The notes under the pieces are model-generated. The model searched no databases, was not told the origin of the DNA, and saw only the letters and a program-made list of their open reading frames with translations. From assembly GCA_036897095.1 (NCBI GenBank), contig JAYMSP010002746.1, forward strand, positions 1 to 22,649: a DNA stretch of 22,649 bases, written 5' to 3'. The stretch comes from Plantago elongata (lineage: Eukaryota > Streptophyta > Magnoliopsida > Lamiales > Plantaginaceae). A program made the position numbers and the translations under genes. Each line of letters begins with the position of its first letter. Position 1 is the first letter of the stretch. This document shows positions 1-8,418 of the stretch, piece after piece.

Positions 1-130
1 AGACTACAGATAAATTCTCAAATCTGTGTCCTACTATGTGGTCTCCTGTGCCCGGAGAGGTTAAAATTTTAATTTTTATGCTGGTAGAATGTATGGTGCT
101 TGTTGGACTCGGGGTCGTTAATCAGAATAG

Positions 131-1156
131 CGAGGGGCCTGCCTAGAGAGGATGAAACTGCCGGATATCCATGATCCAGAGACTCTAGAAACAGTATCTG
201 CTGGATTGGTTATTCTTGCTTTACATGATATTGGTTTAATGCAGTATATTCTGAGAATGAATTGAGACATACCCTCAGTTGATGAAGTAACTTCTGATTA
301 TCAAAAGCTGCTAGATAGGTACTTTTGAACCCTCTATTTGATGGACTGCAACCTATGAACCAAGTGCTCTGCATTGTTTTGATTTGATTTATGTTGTTTC
401 TTTTTAAACTTGCTCATATCAAATAACCTGACTGTATTCTGAGCTGATCCATATCGGGTTTTCAACCTATTCTGTCCCTTGCGCCTTGAGCCTTTATACC
501 TTTGTTGCCTTTCTTCCTCCCGTTCTTTCATGCTGAGGAGCACTTCAATGAATGATTGACTATACTGTTCTGTGTCAACCTATATTTAGTCTTGTACGCT
601 AAATTTTTTCGAGTTGTTTAAATTGTTTTTGACATTGGATTACCTTTATTATGGGGGAGTTATTGTATCTTTGGTTTAGTCTCTGTCTGCTATTCTGGGT
701 ATTGTGTATGGTAGTACTAGTATGGTATCCGAGTACTATGTATGGTACTTCTTTTGTTCTTTGCTATGGTTCAAGTCTTTCAGATTATTATCAACTAAGC
801 TGATCAAAGACTATAAGATTTGTGCTTCCATTGTTTCATTTTCTGGTTAGAGTTGTATGACTTGGTCGAACAGAAAATTTAAAGAGATGGTAATTGTCAG
901 GTAGTCGCTCCTTGCTACTCTTTCCGTTTTGTTCTAATTTCTCATGAGATTCCAGCTCTCAATTGTTGCTCAACTGTAACTTTTAATTAATGGGATGCCA
1001 CTGTTGGTCTGCTGCATTTAGAGATATAAAAACAACCACTATTGGTTCTTGCTGTTTTTTTGTGTAACTTGTGAAATTATAATAGTTCATGCTCAATTAA
1101 AGTTTATTTTACTTTTGTATCATCTCAGGAAAACAGACAGACTTGAGAAGCAATAG
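131..1156 (+). pseudogene. Possible decayed C-terminal exons of an unidentified upstream gene
   Basis: One frame is open from 131 to 262 and reads like protein (from 152: MKLPDIHDPETLETV, then AGLVILALHDIGLMQ). It hits a TGA at 263-265, then continues open to 318 (IPSVDEVTSDYQKLLDR). A GT donor-like site lies at 319 and an acceptor-like CTCAG at 1124-1128. Joining 318 to 1129 keeps frame and gives a short charged tail (KTDRLEKQ) ending at a TAG at 1154-1156. The internal stop suggests a pseudogene remnant, an undetected tiny intron, or chance. I do not recognise the family, and the 5' part would lie outside the window. Confidence is low because the evidence is only frame continuity and amino-acid texture. 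Confidence 0.25.
1025..1032 (+). promoter_or_regulatory. TATA-like box upstream of the ELI1-like gene
   Basis: The string TATAAAAA lies about 190 bp before the start codon at 1223, which would fit a transcription start near 1055-1065 and a leader of about 160 nt. If the intron proposed for the upstream fragment (319-1128) is real, this box would sit inside it. No other support is visible. Confidence 0.3.
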
Positions 1157-1222
1157 CATTATCTGGCTGTAGCAGTAGAAAGATCGGAAAGTAGCAGGCA
1201 TAAACTGCTAATGAATTAAGCT

Positions 1223-3100
1223 ATGTCATCAATTTCTCCTCTAGTGGTACTGCTAAAAGACTTCATTTCCTCTACAGAGTCTCTCGGACCTAAACAATCC
1301 CCGGAAAGTCTTGCATTGTTGATAGACAGAAGCAAAACTGCCAAGCGTCTTAACCAAATTCATGCATTCATTATCCGTCATGGCCTAGAAACGAACCAGG
1401 TCTTGAACTTCAAGCTCCAGCGCAGATATTCTTATATAGGCTGTGTTAGTTATTCGTTGAAGCTCTTCAATCTTACCCACGTTCCTAATGTCTTCTTTTA
1501 TACATCCATGATACATGGCCACATTATAAATGGTTTGCATGTACAGGCTCTTATCTTATTTATTCAAATGCTTACTGAAAATGTGGAACCCAATGCATTC
1601 ACATTATCTACTGTTCTCAAAGCTTGTGGATTGAAAACCGGGAAAGCCATTCATTCATGTGCTCATAAACTTGGTTTGCAGCGCAATGGTTATGTTAGCA
1701 CTGCTCTCTTGGATGTCTATGCAAGATGCGGGGATATTGTCTTGGCTCAGAGGATTTTCAAGACAATGAATGGGTTTAATTTGGTTTCCTGGACTGCAAT
1801 GATTAAAGGGTATGCGAATAATGGGCATGTTCATGAGGCGAGGAGAATATTTGATAAACTGGAGGAGAGGGATGTTATAAGCTGGAATGTGATGATAGAT
1901 GCATATGCCCAGCACGGAATGCCAAATGAGGCGTTAACACTCTTTAGGCAGATGCTAAAACAGAAATTGAAGCCTGATGAAGCGACTATGCTGGCAGTTC
2001 TTGCGGCATGTAGTCAAGTCGGAGCCATAGAATCAGGTCAATGGGTTCATTCTTATCTAAAGAGTTCAACAAATTATATTAACACTTGCGTGGGGACTGC
2101 GCTGATTGACATGTATAGCAAATGTGGAAATGTGGAGGATGCTAGAATGGTGTTTGACGGGATAAAGGAAAAAGACTCCGTTTTGTATAATGCGATGATT
2201 GGTGGATATGCTATTCATGGATTTAGCCAACAAGCGTTAAACCTGTTCCACGAAATGTTTGATGTGGGCCTTCAATATACAAGTGTAACCTTCATCTCTG
2301 TATTGAGTGCCTGTGCCAATGCTGGGTTGGTATCCGAAGGACAGGCCATTTTCAGTTCAATGAAGGATCAATACGGAATTCAACCTAAAGTGGAGCATTA
2401 TGGATGCTTGGTGAACCTTCTTGGAAGAGCTGGACAATTAGAAGAAGCATACAGGCTGGTGAGAAACACGGCTATTCCCACAGATAGTGTTCTATGGGGA
2501 ACTTTATTGAACGCGTGCAGACTTCACAGGAACGTTGTTTTAGCAGAGAAGATAGTGAAGTTAATTTCAGAGCGTGGTTTTGCAAATTCAGGAACTTATG
2601 TTCTCCTTTCACATATATATGCGGAAACAAGAAATTGGGATGGGGTGGCGAGAGTAAGGTCGTTGATAAAGCAAAGTGGGATGAAGAAGGAGCCAGGTTG
2701 TAGTTCGGTGGAAGTGAATAACAAAGTGCATGAGTTTGTTGCAGGTGATGTGAAGCATGAAAGAAGCAGAGAGATTTACGAGATGTTAAAGCAGATAAAT
2801 GAGTGGTTGATGATGTATGGGTATGAATCACAGACAAGAGTAGTGTTACACGATCTTGGGGAGGCGGAGAAGGAGAGATCGCTGGAGGTGCATAGCGAGA
2901 AACTTGCACTTGCATTCGGTCTTATTAGTACGAAAGCAGGGAATACGATCAAGATTTTCAAAAATCTTCGGGTTTGTGCAGATTGTCATGAGGTTATGAA
3001 GATGATGTCGAAGATTACAGGGAGGAAAATAGTGATGAGAGACCGCAGTAGGTTCCATCATTGTGTTGATGGTTTGTGTTCTTGTGGTGATTACTGGTGA
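1223..3100 (+). CDS. ELI1: DYW-type pentatricopeptide repeat protein, ELI1-like chloroplast RNA-editing factor
   Basis: This is a complete intronless ORF of 625 aa. An in-frame TAA at 1217-1219 fixes the first ATG as the likely start. PPR motifs of the P-L-S type run through the middle, with the usual landmarks such as NVMIDAYAQHGMPNEAL and TALIDMYSKCGNVEDA. The E region follows, then a full DYW deaminase domain at about 533-625. Catalytic and zinc-binding motifs are intact: HSE at 557-559, CADCH at 585-589, CSCGDYW at the C terminus. The usual RFHHF is RFHHC here (C614). Sequence and length match Arabidopsis ELI1 (At4g37380, about 632 aa) as I remember it. That protein is needed for C-to-U editing of plastid ndhB transcripts. 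The N terminus is Ser/Leu-rich and compatible with an organelle transit peptide. Orthology is inferred; other DYW proteins share this architecture. Confidence 0.93.
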   Translation: MSSISPLVVLLKDFISSTESLGPKQSPESLALLIDRSKTAKRLNQIHAFIIRHGLETNQVLNFKLQRRYSYIGCVSYSLKLFNLTHVPNVFFYTSMIHGHIINGLHVQALILFIQMLTENVEPNAFTLSTVLKACGLKTGKAIHSCAHKLGLQRNGYVSTALLDVYARCGDIVLAQRIFKTMNGFNLVSWTAMIKGYANNGHVHEARRIFDKLEERDVISWNVMIDAYAQHGMPNEALTLFRQMLKQKLKPDEATMLAVLAACSQVGAIESGQWVHSYLKSSTNYINTCVGTALIDMYSKCGNVEDARMVFDGIKEKDSVLYNAMIGGYAIHGFSQQALNLFHEMFDVGLQYTSVTFISVLSACANAGLVSEGQAIFSSMKDQYGIQPKVEHYGCLVNLLGRAGQLEEAYRLVRNTAIPTDSVLWGTLLNACRLHRNVVLAEKIVKLISERGFANSGTYVLLSHIYAETRNWDGVARVRSLIKQSGMKKEPGCSSVEVNNKVHEFVAGDVKHERSREIYEMLKQINEWLMMYGYESQTRVVLHDLGEAEKERSLEVHSEKLALAFGLISTKAGNTIKIFKNLRVCADCHEVMKMMSKITGRKIVMRDRSRFHHCVDGLCSCGDYW

Positions 3101-4471
3101 ATTCTTCAAATTTTCATCTAGTTTTCAGTTGATTTTCTGAAAAGTCAGCTTTTTTTGTGCCTGACGAGAAAATGTGGCAACAAGAGGATGAAAAACATGG
3201 CTGAGTTTGTCATGCTTCCTGTACTTATTTACATTTGCTGGTACGTATCATCAAAGGAATCTGGCCAGTACCTGTTCATCAGGCAAGAAGCCGTAGCTTC
3301 TCAGAGGTTCCGACTGGAAAATCCAAATCTGGCGAAGTTATGAGTTTCTTAACTCCCCTAAAAAGTTTGGATGTCCTGTAGGACAAGACACAGATTTTGA
3401 CGCAACTAATTAACTAATATGAGTTTATTAAAAGTGAAAATAGTGAAGATCAAAGTTGTGGATCCGATACATATTTTAATACAATTAATTGAACTTTTTT
3501 TTTATTATAACATTGGACCTTGGATTATAAAATGATCAAATATAAAAATGGATTAACAAATTTAGAACAGTCCAGAATGGGAATTTAAACCGCTAAATTC
3601 TACAAGCTAAACCCCTTAATTCTACGAGCTAGCATCTCTTGTTTTGAAATCGAGCTTTGCTACACCTCCAAGGAATTGAAGAACACCGAAAGAGATAGTT
3701 AGAACATGAATTTCTTAATGAATAGCACCAGAGGAGAAGAAAAATTGTATTACCGACTGAAGATGTGGCTAATTGGAATGGCATTTAAATGGAAATGATA
3801 AAGTCTAAAGGTTAGTTCCCTTTAAGGGGCATACACGTGCACGAGTATTTGTCAATTAGATTCTATAAAAAGAAGAGAAGTGTACCTACAATATAGTATA
3901 CTTTTAGCAAATAATTAAGTAACCTTTTTTAGTGAAATTGTATTTGGAATGAAATTGAAATACGGTATTTAAAGTATATTTTAGGTCAAATTATTGTTCA
4001 TCGAATCAAATGGGGCATTTAAATGTCAGATCCAATCAGCCCTAAGACTTTGCTGGAGGGGGAGGATGACAATGTGAACATCAGGAAAAGTTTATGTCCA
4101 GGGGTTAATTGGATTTTTAATGGATTTAATTAAGTAATTAATGAGCCTGGTTAGGTTTAAGGTAATGGACTTAAAGGATGGAAGATTTTGGCTAAAATTT
4201 GAAGAGATAATAAGATTGGGACAACAATCCAACCTACAAGTTACGTTTTGACGCTTGGTACATTTAAGAATGATTAAATTCGATTTACGAATTTTCGATA
4301 TATTACATAAACCATTTTAAAATAATAACAAACGGGGATAAATTATGTAAATGAATTCACACCTTACACCTTCTTATTTAAATAGTGATCCATTTACTAT
4401 CGAATTTAAATTGAAGGTTTCATCACGTGGATGAATCCTCCCTAAATTTATTACACTTAGAGACTATATGT

Positions 4472-4570
4472 GTTATAACACTATATTAACACATGATTCG
4501 CTGAGTTATATTATTATATTAGCATAAGACTCGATGAGTTATAACACTGTATTAACACACGTCAAGTCTT
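4472..4570. repeat. 33-bp tandem repeat, three degenerate units
   Basis: Units begin at 4472, 4505 and 4538, each starting GTTATA and spaced exactly 33 bp. Units 1 and 3 are most alike over their first 24 bases (ATAACACT, then ATTAACACA); unit 2 is diverged; the last third of unit 3 departs. Units 1 and 2 end in similar strings (GATTCGCTGA and GACTCGATGA). Confidence 0.75.
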
Positions 4571-4994
4571 TTAATAATATTTATTGTAAAAAGAAATTGT
4601 TAGAATTTTCCCAATTATATATAAGTACTATTAACGATTGAGATTTAAATTGAACCACAAATTCATTGATAGCTTTGTGAATTATTATTCAACTTTGAAC
4701 AATATATTAAACATTCGTTTTAATTATATGCATAATGATTTGAAAATCTTGAAATTTTTGAAAATAATATTGGTTTTTAGTGAGGAAAAGTAAAATAAAA
4801 TGATGCATAAAAATGTATCATGTTCGTAGGTTGTAACATTGTAAATAAATGAAAATTACTGAAACAATAATAAGCACCGGTAATTGAACTTTCATCTTGG
4901 ATCTTGGAGGTAGATGTCCATTATTCAAACAATTTTGAGATGCAAGTACCTAACTATGTAACTAGTAATTGAAAACTTTGCATTCTTTTTGTCA

Positions 4995-5150
4995 AATTGT
5001 TTATAGTCGAGTGGCAAGCTGAGACATCCTGTAATCATAAGGTTACAGGTTCGATTCCCTAAAATAATTGATTATATTCTCTGAATAGATATTGATGGTG
5101 ATTTGCATTTAGAATCGATTGATAAATTCGTCTTGTTCAACAATTATAAT
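4995..5150 (+). repeat. tRNA-derived SINE-like remnant
   Basis: A box-A-like string TAGTCGAGTGGCAAG (5004-5018) is followed about 30 bp later by a perfect box B, GGTTCGATTCC (5048-5058). This is the internal RNA polymerase III promoter layout of tRNA genes and tRNA-derived SINEs. The surrounding sequence does not fold into a full tRNA: the T stem and acceptor stem pair poorly. A SINE head is therefore more likely than a functional tRNA. The 3' limit is approximate. Confidence 0.5.
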
Positions 5151-5192
5151 TTTAATGCTATATTTCATGTTCAATAATAATTAAAAAAAAAA

Positions 5193-5339
5193 TAATCGAC
5201 AACATTTTTCATGAAAGATCTTCCAATAGCACTCTTTTTTCAATAACGAAGTGCAGCTTAATTAAGTAATCAACAACATTTTCCATGAAAGATCTTCCAA
5301 TAGCACTCTTTTTCCGATAACGAAGTGCAGCTTAATTAG
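5193..5339. repeat. 74-bp direct tandem duplication
   Basis: Copy 1 (5193-5266) and copy 2 (5267-5339) share long identical blocks, including CATGAAAGATCTTCCAATAG and AACGAAGTGCAGCTTAATTA, with only a few substitutions or indels between them. The high identity suggests a fairly recent local duplication. Confidence 0.9.
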
Positions 5340-5348
5340 TAATATGTT

Positions 5349-5408
5349 TTCATCTTCAATTAATAGGTTTGAAGTTTAAGTCACCCTTTAACCGTTTAAA
5401 GAAAATAA
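5349..5408 (+). repeat. Diverged copy of the 19224-19345 dispersed repeat
   Basis: The segment contains AATTAATAGGTT, then a decayed box-B-like GAAGTTTAAGTCA, then CCGTTTAAAGAAAAT. This aligns in order with the repeat at 19224-19290 (AATTAATAGGTT, GGTTCGAATCA, CCGTTTCAAAAAGAAT). The two segments are therefore probably members of one dispersed family. Confidence 0.55.
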
Positions 5409-5742
5409 CACTCTTTAACCTTCACAATAATCAGGTTCGGTTCGAAATATTATTGAAGTATACTCAATAACCTTACCGCGTGAATCAACAAACAGTACAT
5501 GTGGATAATTTCACAGTTTATTAACACTGAATAAATAAAAATGAAAAAGTGGTCTATCCTCATAGCTTGACGCCTTGACCTACAATAAAAAATATTTAGA
5601 AAGTACAAAAATGGGAAGGACAATTGCGATATAAAAACTTCATGCTGAAATCAAAATAAAAGAATTTGGGTGTCATTTGAAAAGTATAATAAGTCATACA
5701 AGTACCATGAGTGACTTATGTGGGGTCCATTTTCTTGTACAG

Positions 5743-5749
5743 TATAAAA
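5743..5749 (+). promoter_or_regulatory. TATA box of the SDE5-like gene
   Basis: TATAAAA lies just before a CT-rich tract (CTCTCTTCTTTCTC) typical of plant core promoters and leaders. It predicts a transcription start at about 5772-5780. Confidence 0.55.
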
Positions 5750-5774
5750 ATCCAGTCTCTCTTCTTTCTCATCA

Positions 5775-6746
5775 CTCTCTTCTCATTACTGCTGCTTTCC
5801 AGTTTCTTCCACTGGAAGAAGCATCATTTTCATGCAATTCAACTTCAACCCAATTCCCATAAACTCAATCTCATTCTCAAAGTAACAATCTTTTTCCCTT
5901 TTATCAACCCTTTTTTATCGTTTTTTTTCTTCAATTTCTAACTTTGCCAATGTGGGGCTGTCTCCAATCAAGAATCTGACTTGTGCTGTTGATATGGGGT
6001 GTTTCTTTTCATAAGAAACTGTCTCTTTCTTATCGTTTTTTCCTTCAATTCTGGAATGATTATTATGTGTTTTTTTTATATACCTACCAGTATGTGTTTG
6101 ATTATGTGATGGGAATTGTCTGTTGGAGAACTTGAATGTTTGCTGTAATGCGAAATTTACTATGTGTTTGATAATGTGATTGGAATTGGCGATATAGGCT
6201 TCGTTGGTTTTCGCTTTCTTGAGAAAGATTTATTTTTTGTAAAACTTCTTGTATAGAGCCATAGAGGACGAATTAGTCCTTCAGTTATTGGGATTTTCGG
6301 AATTGTAGTTAATGAGATTACATGTTTTGCTTCTGCCTAATCTGATGTTTTCATTTTCGGCTTTAGAATTTTGAAAGTCATGACTGAGAAGAAATATGTG
6401 GACTCTTGGATTATTACTATGGCATGAAAATGAGCATTGCGTGCTCTTTCTTGATTTGTTGTAATGTTGGTAATGATTTCTGTTTTACGGTAGAAGTTTC
6501 TTTAATTAAAACTGAGAGTCTGAGACCGAGTATTACAGTGGGTTATTGGATGATCAATGTTATGAAATGAGCACATTAATGACCTTTATTGATCTAATTT
6601 TAATCGGATATTCTGGTAATGACAAATGAGTTATGGATGGGCCTGTGTTTCTTGCTGAGTTCTGATAGTGATAATCCTTGTTAGTTTATGCTAGAGGCTT
6701 TACTCAGAGATAATATCTGTCATATATTTTTGTTTGTATGTGCAGG
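5775..6746 (+). other. Leader exon and first intron of the SDE5-like gene
   Basis: A leader exon of about 100 nt probably ends at 5881, where a donor AAA|GTAACA begins at 5882. The intron is T-rich and ends at the acceptor TGTGCAG (6739-6745), one base before the main ATG at 6747. The first ATG in the predicted leader is at 5832. Unspliced, it gives a 17-codon ORF (MQFNFNPIPINSISFSK) that stops at 5883-5885. Spliced at 5882/6745, it joins the main reading frame. Donor choice is inferred; cDNA is not available here. Confidence 0.45.
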
Positions 6747-8386
6747 ATGAAGCTAGAACCTACTAGCTCTTCCTGCATTGACGATGATCTAAGGTACCTG
6801 CTTGATGCATTTGGTTCGATGGTTTCCCTTGAGGACATAGCTTCAGCTTACAATGAATCAGGTCGAGATGCAAGCGCTGCCGCTGAGATACTACTTGGTA
6901 AGCCGGAGAGCAGTAGCTTTTGCGGGTCTTCTACTTCAAAATCACAGGACTGGTTAGGGGTTGAGACTAGTGCAGTTTGTGGGAGTTCGGATAACCATGT
7001 AGGGCAAGATAATGGTGTTAAAGTCAAGCAGAAGAGATACTCAGCATCGATGGGAAATGTGGCTGGTATGATTGGGAGGGATTATGGCAAATCTAGGCCT
7101 CAATCTAAAGGGTCGTGTGAGAGTTACAAACCTCTGAAACTTAATTCAGATGAAATTCCAGTTTCCACAATCTGGGGCGAAAAGGAAGAGTCTGAATCTA
7201 AGTCTAAAAATGAAGCCATGAGCAGTGATGTTGAAGAGTTTGTTTTTGAACTGCTTGGAAGTGGATTTAAGATGGATAAGACAGTAATCCAGGGTGTCAT
7301 TGGTGAGCATACTTTATTTGCTTTATGCTTTCATATCTTAATAGTATCTCTACAATCTTCCTCTGTAAACTCACAAAATTTAATTATATTTATCTCAGTT
7401 TATCATCCTGTCAGGCAAGAAACTCTCACAGTATGCTTGTATAAAACAGCTCCATATTCATTGACCAGAGGCTTTTACAGTTCTACGAAATATTGAAGCA
7501 CATAAATTTAAAAAACCTCAATTTTTTAACCTCTTTTCTGGTGGGTTGCAAGTATTCTTAGTTTCATACTTTAGTTGTCTAACCCATTCGCTCGACCCTT
7601 TCTCCATTCTATTAAAGTCTGGGCTTCTTGGGGACACTTTTTGCGGGTCTGTCTGTATTTTGTCTAAATGAATCCTCGTATCTTGTTCAATTGTTCTTGA
7701 TGGATACTGCTGGCTATGGATCTTCCAGTCATGACATAGATTTGCCCTTCTCGAATCAACATTAAGATTACCAGCAAAGTTCTGCTCTTGTCCAGCATAT
7801 AGTTTCTGTAGTGATATCATATACTTTGGAACAAGAAAAAATATTACCATAGAGAGGTTATGCTTAAATAGGTTTTTAGGAGCGCAAAAAAATTGTTACT
7901 CCTGATATCAACAGACAAAAATAACATTCTTCTGTTAACCAAATGCAAGTACCTAAAATATTTTAATCAAACAAATGGCTTAACCTAGGAGATACTTGTA
8001 TCCCGGGAGGTGCAAGGCCGCCTAAGTCAACAAGAGGGTGTTTACATGAAGATGCTGCTATCCACAAACAAACTAGAAGAAATGGTATTGACTAACAAAC
8101 TAAAAACTAAGCCATTCACATAACTAACTGCACAGCATATTATACATCATCTTGAACTTATAATGTCGCGTGTTGACCTAAAAAAATATGATATGTGCAA
8201 TATAGAGTTATTACTAATTATAAGTATGTTATGAAAAAATCCCATCATTATGTTATTTATTTATTTATGTTTGTGTGTTCACTTTGCAGGTCAATGTGGA
8301 TATGATATGCAGATGGTAAGTCTATTCGAGATATGATGATAAAGTTTACTGCTTCATTTTTGCTTTTTTCTTTTCTTCATTAACAC

Positions 8387-8418
<32 letters not shown>

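Larger units (their letters stand above)
3101..5742. other. AT-rich intergenic region with ELI1-like 3' UTR and small repeats
   Basis: The first 250-300 bp probably hold the ELI1-like 3' UTR; a short open frame at 3155-3343 has no family signature. The rest is AT-rich with stops in all frames. Structures seen are a 33-bp tandem repeat (4472-4570), a tRNA-like repeat with A and B boxes (about 4995-5150), a 74-bp tandem duplication (5193-5339) and a diverged repeat copy (5349-5408). G-box cores (CACGTG) occur near 3834-3839 and 4424-4429; the second sits inside an inverted repeat, TTCATC/GATGAA, at 4419-4435. No gene is supported here. Confidence 0.7.

Noticed and set aside
334-543. 69-codon basic ORF on the minus strand
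   Set aside because: It is highly charged low-complexity sequence with no domain, no promoter and no homology I recognise, and it lies within the intron proposed for the upstream fragment.
1655-2961. Minus-strand and out-of-frame ORFs overlapping the ELI1-like gene
   Set aside because: They are shadows of the strongly supported + strand PPR reading frame and show no family motifs.
5004-5058. Functional tRNA gene
   Set aside because: Box A and box B are present, but the acceptor, anticodon and T stems do not pair as in a real tRNA; a SINE head explains it better.
6738-6746. ATG at 6738 as the start of the SDE5-like protein
   Set aside because: It lies inside the intron, overlapping the acceptor TGTGCAG, so it would be removed by splicing; the ATG at 6747 is in the exon.
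7303-7496. Open continuation of exon 2 past the donor at 7303
   Set aside because: A strong donor GTGAGC at 7303 and in-frame joining to the 26-nt exon restore the UBA-like sequence; the read-through is AT-rich and not protein-like.
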